Part shown: positions 6,673 through 13,710 of the stretch, piece after piece | Layout of the letters: each line of letters starts with the position of its first letter | Position numbering within the stretch: position 1 is the stretch's first letter | IMG/VR virus record: IMGVR_UViG_3300009409_000049 | Location: 1 to 24,135 of that record | DNA: 24,135 nucleotides | DNA from: a virus | Strand: one strand, 5' to 3' | Made by a program: the position numbers and the translations under genes | The notes under the pieces: generated by a model | The model's input: only the letters and a program-made list of their open reading frames with translations | Databases searched by the model: none | Told to the model about the DNA's origin: nothing

Positions 6673-7083
6673 ATGACACGCAAGACACACTTGGTCGACG
6701 AGAAGCGAAGAGTCGCTTGCAACGTGCAGCACATCACGATCGGTCTGCAAGCGAAGAAGCTTGACGACTTCAACAAGACCGAAGCGCGTCTGTGCTGCAA
6801 GCGATGCCAAGTGACAGCAGATCGCTGGAACGCGAAGAACGCGAACAGCGTGAACGCCATCGTCGCAGCAGCGACAGCGTCAGAGGCAGCTTGGCAGAAC
6901 ATGCCCACGACAGTGAACGAACTGATGACAGCAGCAGCGCACGCACTCGAAGATCGCGACACTGATCTCCTTGAGGCGTTGCAGTCGCACACCCGCAACT
7001 GGCTGCAAGACGACGAAGCGATGCTCGCACAGACGTACATGCTGCACACGATGCTCGAAGCAGTCTACCAGCTTGACGACTGA
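6673..7083 (+). CDS. Hypothetical helical protein with CCxxC motif, unit 2
   Basis: This is a 136-residue protein of unknown family. The N-terminal 45 residues contain LCCKRCQVTADRW, a Cys cluster that could bind a metal together with the earlier Cys at 16. The rest is Ala-rich and helical (SVNAIVAAATASEAAW, VNELMTAAAHALEDRD). The start at 6673 was chosen over an upstream in-frame ATG at 6622 because AGGAGACGAAACG lies directly in front of it. Confidence 0.7.
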   Translation: MTRKTHLVDEKRRVACNVQHITIGLQAKKLDDFNKTEARLCCKRCQVTADRWNAKNANSVNAIVAAATASEAAWQNMPTTVNELMTAAAHALEDRDTDLLEALQSHTRNWLQDDEAMLAQTYMLHTMLEAVYQLDD

Positions 7084-7117
7084 AGCAACTCACACACTCG
7101 AACTCGGAGACACAGCG

Positions 7118-7426
7118 ATGAAGACGATCATGCAAGCAGCACTGCTCAACGGGATGAACACTCACAACGCACGAGTGCGAGACAGCAAGTTCTCAGCACG
7201 CATCAAGCTGATCGACTTCTGCAAGAACGTGTACACGCTCTTCGTCTGGGTCGACGCAGACACGCGACTGTTCTATCTGCTCGACTGCAACGGGACGCCG
7301 AACAGCGTCAGCAACATCTTCAGAGCAGAACTGCCGAGCGACCCGACGATCTTCGACGACACAGACGACATGCTCGCAGCGATCGCAGCAACAGCGAACG
7401 TCGCAGAGTCTGTCACGATACTCTGA
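7118..7426 (+). CDS. Hypothetical protein, unit 2
   Basis: This 102-residue protein of unknown family has an alpha/beta pattern: a helical start (MKTIMQAALLNGMNTHNARV), two likely strands (NVYTLFVWVDADTRLFYLLD), then a helical acidic end (DDTDDMLAAIAATANVAESV). CGGAGACACAGCG precedes the ATG, and a C/A-rich leader (GCAACTCACACACTC) separates it from the gene before. Confidence 0.7.
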   Translation: MKTIMQAALLNGMNTHNARVRDSKFSARIKLIDFCKNVYTLFVWVDADTRLFYLLDCNGTPNSVSNIFRAELPSDPTIFDDTDDMLAAIAATANVAESVTIL

Positions 7427-7470
7427 AGCAACTCACAGCAACTCACAAGCATCACACGGGAGACACAGCG

Positions 7471-7680
7471 ATGAAGACAGTCAGAGCAGCAGACGTCGAC
7501 GGCGTCATCAGATACTTCACGATCGGAGACTCGATCTCGTTCAAGTGCGACGTCGAGCAGAGTTCAGAGATCACAGCAGTGCGTCGCTCGGCGTACGGCG
7601 TCGCTGCTGTGCGAGTCAACGTCACTGAGGGCGGGTACCCTCACGGCGAGACGTGGATCGACTGCGATCGCTGCTGGTAG
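7471..7680 (+). CDS. Small beta-rich hypothetical protein, unit 2
   Basis: The protein has 69 residues and looks all-beta, perhaps a small barrel (GVIRYFTIGDSISFKCD, AVRRSAYGVAAVRVNVTEGG). It ends with WIDCDRCW, giving a C-terminal CxxC. GGGAGACACAGCG precedes the ATG. It is unusual in ending with TAG. The family is unknown. Confidence 0.7.
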   Translation: MKTVRAADVDGVIRYFTIGDSISFKCDVEQSSEITAVRRSAYGVAAVRVNVTEGGYPHGETWIDCDRCW

Positions 7681-7732
7681 CCTGAGCAACTCACACTCAC
7701 TCACAACACAGACACTCAAGGAGACGCGATAC

Positions 7733-7786
7733 TTGCGAGAGTTCGCACGCATGCAGCGTCTGATCGCGTTCGCGAAGAGCGACTGA
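7733..7786 (+). CDS. Possible 17-residue micro-ORF with TTG start
   Basis: AAGGAG (7718-7723) sits nine bases before TTG 7733. The frame encodes a basic amphipathic peptide (REFARMQRLIAFAKSD after the start) and ends at TGA 7784-7786, immediately before promoter copy 3. The C/A-rich leader and strong ribosome site match the genes of this region, which argues that it is translated. It is too short for composition tests. Confidence 0.45.
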   Translation: MREFARMQRLIAFAKSD

Positions 7787-8018
7787 GAATCCGAGAATCT
7801 GAGATCGAGCACTGTTCGAGCAGCAGATTCGCAGACAATCTTGCCGAATCCAGAAAGTATTTTGGACCGCGTAAGTCTGTGCTGTATATACACTTGCGAC
7901 ATACAAGACACGCAGATCGCGAGAATCTTTGAAGTTGACGCTTGCAGACGACGATCTGAAGAGTATGATCATCAGTGCAGTCAACGCAGCAACACGACAC
8001 GAACTGGGAGACGAAACG
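7787..8018 (+). promoter_or_regulatory. Repeated intergenic promoter element, copy 3
   Basis: Same order as copies 1 and 2. GAATCCGAGAATCT (7787-7800) has AGATTC (7825-7830) as the pairing arm. AGAAAGTATTTTGGACCGCG follows. P1 is TTGGAC (7862-7867), 17-base spacer, TATATA (7885-7890). The dyad here is CTGTATA-N11-CATACAA (7882-7906), with two mismatches in the right half. P2 is CTTGCA (7941-7946), 17-base spacer, TATGAT (7964-7969), the best -10 of the three. The leader ends GGGAGACGAAACG before the ATG at 8019. Confidence 0.75.
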
Positions 8019-8273
8019 ATGAAGACTCGAACGAACAGCACAGCGAAGCGACAGATGACGCAGAAGCAGTTCTTCGTCTGGCTCAACTTCTTTCGCGATG
8101 CAGAAGTTGTCATCGGCAACGGCAAGACGATCTGGGTGATCGAGGGTGGCAAGCACAGCAGCGACAAGGGCTGCGTCGTCTTCTTGTCTCGCATGCACCA
8201 GATCAACAAGTACAACAAGCCCGAGCGCGTCACGTACACTTGCAGCGAGACTCGTCTGCGACTCGCTGACTGA
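8019..8273 (+). CDS. Hypothetical protein, first gene of unit 3
   Basis: The protein has 84 residues of unknown family. A helical segment (QKQFFVWLNFFRDAEVV) is followed by what look like strands (KTIWVIEGG, KGCVVFLS, RVTYTCSE) and a basic linker (RMHQINKYNKPE). Three genes in a row in this unit encode small basic-to-neutral proteins with similar strand content, but no clear sequence identity is visible between them. GGGAGACGAAACG precedes the ATG. Confidence 0.7.
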   Translation: MKTRTNSTAKRQMTQKQFFVWLNFFRDAEVVIGNGKTIWVIEGGKHSSDKGCVVFLSRMHQINKYNKPERVTYTCSETRLRLAD

Positions 8274-8326
8274 TCTCGACTCGACACTCACACTCACTCA
8301 CACACTTCACACAGAGAGACAAAACG

Positions 8327-8668
8327 ATGACGATCTCAACACTCAACCCGACGAAGAACGAACTGATGACAGCCGTGCGAGCACTCGTGATCTGCAAGAG
8401 CGGCGAACTCACAGAGCAACGCATCAACAGCGAGAACGAGTCGTTCGACTTCCAGCGACTGCTCGGCAAGATCGAAGTGCGAATCAAGGACGAGTGCGAC
8501 ACGTACGGCAGAAGTGGACGCGAGGACGGCAACTATGTCGAGGATCAGTATTACGCTTTCACGCTCACTCGCTTCATGGGCAAGTGTGCTTCGATCTTCG
8601 ACGAGCGAAAGTCGTGGCAGCATCGCATCAAGATCAGCGACATCAGAAGCATCACGCTCAAAGACTGA
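8327..8668 (+). CDS. Hypothetical protein, unit 3
   Basis: This is a 113-residue protein of unknown family. A helical N-terminus (TKNELMTAVRALVICKSGEL) is followed by a charged middle (FQRLLGKIEVRIKDECDTYG) and a basic end (KSWQHRIKISDIRSITLKD). The ribosome site is AGAGAGACAAAACG. The leader in front contains the repeated ACTCAC string. Confidence 0.7.
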   Translation: MTISTLNPTKNELMTAVRALVICKSGELTEQRINSENESFDFQRLLGKIEVRIKDECDTYGRSGREDGNYVEDQYYAFTLTRFMGKCASIFDERKSWQHRIKISDIRSITLKD

Positions 8669-8733
8669 TCACACACGTCTGCGACTCGCGACACAGATCG
8701 TCGCGAGTCGCTCAACACACGAGAGACAGAACG

Positions 8734-8955
8734 ATGACCACACGACGACAACGACAGACGCTCAGACTGCTTCGAGAAGCGTTCAGCAACGCAGACTCGA
8801 TCGAGACATGCGATCAGACAGAGTACACTGGGCGAGTGCTCGTCACGATGTCGCAAGTGTCGAGCGATTACAAGACGCGCCGCCACAACAAGTTCGCAGT
8901 CGGCCCTCGCGGCGGGCTGTACGTCACGAAGCAAGAGTTCTTCGTGTACGACTGA
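8734..8955 (+). CDS. Small basic hypothetical protein, unit 3
   Basis: The protein has 73 residues, basic at the N-terminus (MTTRRQRQTLRLLREAF) and beta-like at the C-terminus (NKFAVGPRGGLYVTKQEFFVYD). The first 20 residues could be a nucleic-acid-binding helix. GAGAGACAGAACG precedes the ATG; longer upstream frames lack a ribosome site and overlap the previous gene. The family is unknown. Confidence 0.7.
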   Translation: MTTRRQRQTLRLLREAFSNADSIETCDQTEYTGRVLVTMSQVSSDYKTRRHNKFAVGPRGGLYVTKQEFFVYD

Positions 8956-8997
8956 AGCAACTCACTCACACTCACTCGAACTCAAGGAGACGAACTG

Positions 8998-9345
8998 ATG
9001 ACACAGATCACGCAAGACATGAAGCCCACTCGACTGACGCTGCTCGCACTGCTGCTCGCTGACGACTTCGACGGCGAGGGCTTCGGCAACAGCAGACGCT
9101 TGCACGCAGCAGCGAGCGACGCTGTCGACAGCGGACTGCTCGAAGCACACGTCTGGCCCGAGAAGAAGTACGAACTCACAGACGCAGGCGAAGCGATGCT
9201 CGACGCTCTCGACGCAGCAGCAGACGAAAGCTTCGAGAACGAGATCGGCACGCCCGACGAGTTCACAGAGCAAGATCGTCGCGAGTACGCAGAAGAAGAG
9301 AAAGCACAAGCGAAGCGAGACGCACTCGCTGATCCTGACGACTGA
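8998..9345 (+). CDS. Winged-helix-like protein, last gene of unit 3
   Basis: This is a 115-residue protein. Residues 10-66 resemble a winged helix: a helix (RLTLLALLLADD), a second helix (RLHAAASDAVDSGLLEA) and the wing-like string KKYELTDAGEAMLDAL, which has the 'yeLTdaG...l' pattern common in PadR/MarR-type winged helices. The C-terminus is very acidic and charged. A DNA-binding regulator of these transcription units is possible but not shown. AAGGAGACGAACTG precedes the ATG. Confidence 0.65.
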   Translation: MTQITQDMKPTRLTLLALLLADDFDGEGFGNSRRLHAAASDAVDSGLLEAHVWPEKKYELTDAGEAMLDALDAAADESFENEIGTPDEFTEQDRREYAEEEKAQAKRDALADPDD

Positions 9346-9360
9346 TCGAGACATCTGTTC

Positions 9361-9442
9361 GCGGGACGATGCTTGTAGTGTCGCCCGCACCCGCCTGCTG
9401 ACGCACGCTTTTCTCACATAGGGCAGCGTCAGCAGGCATTTT
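9361..9442 (+). terminator. Hairpin terminator between converging operons
   Basis: GCCTGCTGACGC (9393-9404) and GCGTCAGCAGGC (9426-9437) are perfectly complementary 12-base arms around a 21-base loop, followed by ATTTTC on the + strand. A second imperfect hairpin (GCGGGAC...GTCGCCCGC, 9361-9388) lies just upstream. The pair sits between the last gene of the + strand unit and the end of the large terminase on the - strand. The T-run is only on the + side, so it should mainly stop + transcription. Confidence 0.7.
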
Positions 9443-9569
9443 CATGCGCAGACAGCGAGCAGATCAGCACAGACGCTCACAGATCGACGCTCTGATCTCG
9501 ACGCTTCGACAGTCATCGAGAGCGAGACAGCCGCTGAGATCGACGCACAGACGCTCAGATCAGCGATTC
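9443..9569. other. Gene-free stretch with GACGCT repeats
   Basis: No gene with a credible start lies here. CACAGACGCTCA occurs twice (from 9468 and 9546), and GACGCT occurs several more times, often next to GATC. One + frame reads through with gene-like composition (SDLDASTVIESETAAEIDAQ) but has no start codon after the TAG at 9419. It may be a decayed gene end, or a repeat-containing site next to the terminase gene. Confidence 0.4.
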
Positions 9570-11225
9570 TCAGCGTCGTGCAGACGTCTCAGGGCCCAGG
9601 GCGTCGTCGAGACGCTTCGAGATCGCAGACTGACGTGCAGGCTGCTCGTCAGCTTTCGGCGTCTGCGGTCGCTTGCTCGTCGCGATCAGCCCAGCGCCAG
9701 TCGGGCGGGGCGGGCGAACTCTGATGCCGAGTGCTTCCCATGCGAGAGCAGCAGCGTCGCCGTCGTCGGGCGATCTGCCGAGCATCTGTCTGATCGTCTT
9801 CATCTTGCTCTCGCGATGTGCGTCAGTCGCTCGATCTTTCGGCGGCAGCTTCAGACGTCCCTCGCTGTCGCGTGAGTCAGGCAGCACGTTCAAGTCTTCT
9901 CGCAGTGCGTTGCAGTTTGGCGGCAGCGTGAAGCCCGTCACGAGTTGCCCTTCTGTGTCGAACGTCGCGATCTGCTGAAGAGCAGTCGAGAGTCTGCCGT
10001 ACATCTCTGCTCGCTTGTTCGCGTACGCTTTCTTGTCTGTCGCTGACTGCCCGAAGTTGATCACTCGCACTTCGATGTTTTGCTCCCAGAGTCTGTCACC
10101 GATCTGCTTGCCGCCACCGCCTGCATCGATCGTGACAGAGCGATCAGCGATGTCGTGCTTCTTCATCAGTTGGATCGTGATGCCTGCGATCTCCATCGTG
10201 TCGGGCGTGTCTTTCGAGAACTGCTCGATGACGCCGAATCTGTCGACGACGCACCACGACGACTTGTCACGCCCGCCGCCTGCAACATCGACGCCCATCG
10301 CTCGACGTGTGTCACGTGCTGCTGTCTTGCTGAAGTTGTCTTGAGCGATGTCGAGTGCTTCGATCGGGAACAACTGATCAGCACTGCCTTCCGGGAACTT
10401 GCCGTGCAGTCTCGTGTGTTGCTTGAAGCGATCCCATGTCGCGAGTCGCTCAACGTACTCTTCGTAGCTGATCACGCCGGGGATAGGTTGCGGCGGCTTG
10501 CCCGGATACCCTCGCTTCTTCCAGAGCATGCCCGCGATCACGTTCGGTGAGTCGAGTGCGTCGATGTGTATCACCTTCTTCTGCAAGCCTGGGCGATCGT
10601 CGACGTGTGCTGCGTTGCCGCTTCTGCACTCGCGATAGAAGAAGTTGGTAGTGTTCAACGGGTTGCCGATCACGAGTATGCGATGCGCCTGCGAGTCTGT
10701 CGCATCATAGAACTCGTCGCCAACACCCGACGACTCGTCGAAGATGAACAGCACTCTCGGCAGCGTGTCTTCGGGCAGATGATGTCCCTGAAAGTTCTCG
10801 ACTTGTCGCGTCACGTGCCCTGCGATGTAATGCTTCGGCACAGCGATGCCAGTCGACTGATCGATGAACTGTGCGTCGAGTGACTGAAGTCTGATCGCGT
10901 CAAGCGGGCGTGCTGCTGACTGCACGAGCGACGACATCTCTTGCCAGAGTATGCCCTTCAGTTGCTTCTCGCTCGACGACGACGTGACGACGATCGCGGG
11001 TGATCGCGACGAGAAGAACCAGAGAGCGATCAGTGCAGCGACGCGAGTCTTGCCGAGTTCGTTGCCTGTGTGCACGAACGTCTTCTTGTTGTCAGAGACA
11101 GACTGTGCGATCGACAACTGCTTCTCGTACATGATCATCTCGGGCCAGAAGTACGAGAAGAACGCACACGGCTTCGTGGCGAACGCAGATGCGCCTGCGA
11201 CTTCTGGTGGTGCAGTGTCTGACAT
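9570..11225 (-). CDS. terL: Terminase large subunit (packaging ATPase-nuclease)
   Basis: This 551-residue protein powers DNA packaging into the prohead and cuts the concatemer. The Walker A variant is TGNELGKT (53-60), the Walker B is VLFIFDE (158-164), and NFQGHH (144-149) precedes it. The RNase-H-fold nuclease acidic residues are D313 (MGVDVAGGG), D367 (VTIDAGGGG) and D490 (DDGDAAALAW). All motors and nuclease motifs are intact and the length is normal for the family. It is the last gene of the reverse operon, 12 bases after the methyltransferase stop. There is no clear ribosome site, so translation may depend on the upstream gene. Placing terL antisense to the other head genes is unusual. 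Confidence 0.95.
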   Translation of the reverse strand: MSDTAPPEVAGASAFATKPCAFFSYFWPEMIMYEKQLSIAQSVSDNKKTFVHTGNELGKTRVAALIALWFFSSRSPAIVVTSSSSEKQLKGILWQEMSSLVQSAARPLDAIRLQSLDAQFIDQSTGIAVPKHYIAGHVTRQVENFQGHHLPEDTLPRVLFIFDESSGVGDEFYDATDSQAHRILVIGNPLNTTNFFYRECRSGNAAHVDDRPGLQKKVIHIDALDSPNVIAGMLWKKRGYPGKPPQPIPGVISYEEYVERLATWDRFKQHTRLHGKFPEGSADQLFPIEALDIAQDNFSKTAARDTRRAMGVDVAGGGRDKSSWCVVDRFGVIEQFSKDTPDTMEIAGITIQLMKKHDIADRSVTIDAGGGGKQIGDRLWEQNIEVRVINFGQSATDKKAYANKRAEMYGRLSTALQQIATFDTEGQLVTGFTLPPNCNALREDLNVLPDSRDSEGRLKLPPKDRATDAHRESKMKTIRQMLGRSPDDGDAAALAWEALGIRVRPPRPTGAGLIATSKRPQTPKADEQPARQSAISKRLDDALGPETSARR

Positions 11226-11237
11226 GCAGTGCAGTCT

Positions 11238-12785
11238 TTAGAGTTCCGACAGCGTACACTTGCAGCCGTGCGTCGTCATGCGTTCGAGTATCACGGCGAC
11301 GTAGCGAGGGTCGATCTCGATGCCGTGACAGCAGCGATCACTCTGTTCAGCAGCGAGCATCGTCGTTCCGCTTCCGAGGAACGGCTCGAACACTCGCCCG
11401 CCGACCGGGCAGCTACTCACGATCGCTCGCGCCATCATCGCAACGGGTTTGGGTGTTGCGTGCCCGTGTCGCTCTTCGCCGACGACTCGCTTGAAGTCCC
11501 AGACGTCGGTCATGTTGTCGTGCGTGTTGTCGAAGTATGCGCGTGTCGCATAGAACGCTCGCTTCAGTTCGTCGTGCTCTCGCTTCAGTTCGTCGTGCTC
11601 TCGCTTCAGTTCGTCGTGCTCTCGCTTGAAGGCGTCGTGCTTGCATGCCTCTGCCTGAAGACGCTCATACTGTTCTCTGGTTGGGAACGACCACTGCGAC
11701 TTGCTGAACCAGTGATCTGCCATGCGAGGGTGAAAGCCGAAGAACTTCGCCACGTCCTTGTTAGACCACCCGCACTTGCGTCGCTCGCTGTCGAGGTACT
11801 CGCGCACGGACTCGAAGCCCTCCCAATAGTTGTCTGCGTTATTATTGAACCCTTGCTCGCCAAGCATGAAGAAGAGACATCGTTCACCCATAGGTGCGTA
11901 TTGGCGAAGCCCTGCCATCCCGTCTTTCCCCCAACTGGCCCCCGTGACTTGACTCCAGATGATCTCGTTGCGGAACGTCAGTCGTTCGCTGTCCTTCAGC
12001 CCGCCGACGTACCACAGTCGCCACAAGTCTTTAGCGTTGCCCCAGATGTACGCGCTGCCGTTGTCGTCAACGTGCGGGCGTGCTGTCGTCCACCATGCCA
12101 TCTGAAACGCATCAAGCTTCTCGCGGTACAGGTTGTCGTTCTGCACGCCATCATTCTCCTTGCCCATTCCGTACGGCGGGTCTGCGTGCACGAGTTGCAT
12201 CTTCTCGTCGCCCATCACTCGCTCGACGTCTTCGCTCTTCGTCGAGTCACCACACAGCAGACGATGCGTCTGCTTGCCTTCGATCACCCACAACTGCCCC
12301 GACTTCGTGTCCCACTCCTCTTGCAGTTCTGCTGCTCGATCAATCGGCGCTTCGTCTTCGACGATCGCGACTGGCGTCTCAAGCAGTTCAGCGATCTCAG
12401 TGTCATCGAAGCCGAGCGACGACAAGTCGAACTCCTTGTCGAACAACTCTGTGACGCCGCTGAGTTCTTCGAGTTGCTGAAGCAGCACGTCATCGTCCCA
12501 CTCAGAGAGTTCGCCCGTCTTGTTGTCGGCGATCGCATACGCCATCGCTTGAGTCGCAGTGAGATCAGTGCGCACGACGTTGATCGTGTCCCAGTCGAGT
12601 GCTTGCGCTGCGATGTACGTGCCGTTGCCAGCGACGATCGTGCCGTCTGTGTTCACTAAGATCGGGCGCTGCTGACCGAACTGCGTGAGAGACAGCTTGA
12701 TCGCGTCGATGTTCTTGTCTGGGTGTGCTCTCGCGTTGTGCGGGTCAAGCGTCAACGATGCGATCGGTACGTTCTCGATGTTCAT
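11238..12785 (-). CDS. ParB-like domain fused to a beta-class DNA methyltransferase
   Basis: The protein has 515 residues. Residues 1-95 are a ParB/Srx-like N-domain (GQQRPILVNTDGTIVAGNGT, then AIADNK). The methyltransferase follows with the catalytic DPPY at 202-205 and the S-adenosylmethionine site FLGSGTT at 469-475. DPPY before FxGxG is the beta-class order, meaning N6-adenine or N4-cytosine methylation. Between them, about residues 383-409, lies a run of REHDELK heptads likely to form a coiled coil. Phages carry such fusions to mark their own DNA; the recognition site cannot be read from sequence. ATG 12785 was chosen because AGGGG lies seven bases upstream; a GTG at 12833 would overlap the previous gene. 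Confidence 0.9.
   Translation of the reverse strand: MNIENVPIASLTLDPHNARAHPDKNIDAIKLSLTQFGQQRPILVNTDGTIVAGNGTYIAAQALDWDTINVVRTDLTATQAMAYAIADNKTGELSEWDDDVLLQQLEELSGVTELFDKEFDLSSLGFDDTEIAELLETPVAIVEDEAPIDRAAELQEEWDTKSGQLWVIEGKQTHRLLCGDSTKSEDVERVMGDEKMQLVHADPPYGMGKENDGVQNDNLYREKLDAFQMAWWTTARPHVDDNGSAYIWGNAKDLWRLWYVGGLKDSERLTFRNEIIWSQVTGASWGKDGMAGLRQYAPMGERCLFFMLGEQGFNNNADNYWEGFESVREYLDSERRKCGWSNKDVAKFFGFHPRMADHWFSKSQWSFPTREQYERLQAEACKHDAFKREHDELKREHDELKREHDELKRAFYATRAYFDNTHDNMTDVWDFKRVVGEERHGHATPKPVAMMARAIVSSCPVGGRVFEPFLGSGTTMLAAEQSDRCCHGIEIDPRYVAVILERMTTHGCKCTLSEL
11560..11640 (-). repeat. 21-bp tandem repeat encoding REHDELK heptads
   Basis: Three perfect copies of a 21-base unit (CGCTTCAGTTCGTCGTGCTC plus T on the + strand) span 11560-11622, with a diverged fourth at 11623-11640. 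Each unit encodes seven residues, REHDELK, inside the methyltransferase. Perfect DNA identity means the expansion is recent or still changing by slippage. Confidence 0.9.
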
Positions 12786-12802
12786 TGTGGCCCCTGTTGT
12801 GT

Positions 12803-13033
12803 TTATGTTGCGAGCAAGTACAGTCCGCGGCACACCCAGAACACAACGATCGGTGCAGCGAAGACTGCGCCGATGATGACACAGAGACAGCCGAACCCGT
12901 GAGACAGCGCCCCGCCGAACCCTCCGCTGCTGGTCATGGCTGCGTCCCTGAAGAAGATCACGCTGACACCCCAGAACGCGACGCCGACGAACGCGAGTGT
13001 CTTGCAGACGATGTGTGCTGTGTCGAGATCCAT
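12803..13033 (-). CDS. Small two-span membrane protein
   Basis: This is a 76-residue protein with two membrane helices, about residues 10-28 (KTLAFVGVAFWGVSVIFF) and 49-74 (LCVIIGAVFAAPIVVFWVC). A Gly/Ser-rich loop joins them. The ATG at 13033 lies two bases after the TAG of the gene before; the longer frame from 13114 is out-of-frame reading of that gene. No family is recognised. It is one of several consecutive small membrane proteins of the reverse operon. Confidence 0.7.
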   Translation of the reverse strand: MDLDTAHIVCKTLAFVGVAFWGVSVIFFRDAAMTSSGGFGGALSHGFGCLCVIIGAVFAAPIVVFWVCRGLYLLAT

Positions 13034-13035
13034 GC

Positions 13036-13251
13036 CTACTGCTTTCGTGTACCGAAGAAGATGATCGCTTCCCCGATCAGTATGACCGCAACAGCGCCGG
13101 CCCAACAAGGCCATATCTCGACGAGTGCTTGTGCTTCAGTCCATTCTCGATGCTTTGCGATCTGCTGCATGCGAGCGAGCGCGATGATCAAGACTGCCAT
13201 GATGCAGTACGCTGCGCGGATCACTTCGACTGATGTCTTGTTGAGTCTCAC
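13036..13251 (-). CDS. Small two-span membrane protein
   Basis: This 71-residue protein has two hydrophobic helices, about 11-27 (IRAAYCIMAVLIIALARM) and 47-67 (WPCWAGAVAVILIGEAIIFFG), with a charged loop between (QQIAKHREWTEAQALVE). The start is GTG 13251, overlapping the upstream stop as GTGA. The ribosome site is weak, so coupling to the preceding gene is likely. The family is unknown. Confidence 0.65.
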   Translation of the reverse strand: MRLNKTSVEVIRAAYCIMAVLIIALARMQQIAKHREWTEAQALVEIWPCWAGAVAVILIGEAIIFFGTRKQ

Positions 13252-13496
13252 TGATGCTCGCAGCTTTCTTGCTCAAGAGGTTCGAGATCGACACGTTCGC
13301 CGCTGACTTGCTCGAAGCCGAAGCGAGGCAGCGTCATGATCGTGCGCATCCATCTGATGATCTTCAAGATCGTTCTCGACTGCGACAGTGCGAGATCGTC
13401 GGGATACGGGCAGCGATGTCCTTGCGACACGATCGCGAACAAGCGAAAGCGAACGGGCGGCTGTGCTGCTTCGATCTGTTCATCAGGGTGCATCAT
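13248..13496 (-). CDS. Hypothetical soluble protein of the reverse operon
   Basis: The protein has 82 residues without a membrane segment. The middle is basic (PVRFRLFAIVSQGHRCPYPD, ILKIIRWMRTIM) and the end acidic (GERVDLEPLEQESCEHQ). GGGAG lies five bases before the ATG at 13496, which overlaps the upstream stop. An opposing + strand frame covers the same bases but lacks a ribosome site and breaks the continuous operon. The family is unknown. Confidence 0.6.
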   Translation of the reverse strand: MMHPDEQIEAAQPPVRFRLFAIVSQGHRCPYPDDLALSQSRTILKIIRWMRTIMTLPRFGFEQVSGERVDLEPLEQESCEHQ

Positions 13497-13708
13497 GAAC
13501 TCCCGGAAGCGTACACGAGAAAGCGCCAGAGCCAGTACAGCGCGAAGACAGCGAAGCAGATCACAGCAGCGCCGCCTGACAAGATGCTCACGGGAATCCA
13601 CCCGCCCATCGCATCGTACGTGCCGCTGTCGAACTTGAAGATCGAGTACACGCACAACGCAGTGAACGCGACTCCGACGATCATCATCCAGAAGACGAAC
13701 TCTTGCAT
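13493..13708 (-). CDS. Small two-span membrane protein
   Basis: This is a 71-residue protein with two membrane helices, about 4-24 (FVFWMMIVGVAFTALCVYSIF) and 38-66 (IPVSILSGGAAVICFAVFAL, then YWLWRFLV). The ATG at 13708 is two bases after the TGA of the upstream gene and GGAG lies about ten bases before it. Its stop overlaps the next gene as ATGA. Function unknown; two-span topology with short loops is also that of some holins, but there is no lysis gene beside it. Confidence 0.7.
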   Translation of the reverse strand: MQEFVFWMMIVGVAFTALCVYSIFKFDSGTYDAMGGWIPVSILSGGAAVICFAVFALYWLWRFLVYASGSS

Positions 13709-13710
13709 GA

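Noticed and set aside
9393-9437. Hairpin as a tRNA or structured RNA
   Set aside because: Single long stem with no cloverleaf, no anticodon arm and no TTCRANY-type loop; terminator explains it better.
11229-12659. Long + strand open frame of 476 codons opposite the methyltransferase
   Set aside because: It mirrors the ParB-methyltransferase, whose motifs are unmistakable. Its FVVLSLQ repeats are the antisense of the REHDELK heptads, and it has no ribosome site.
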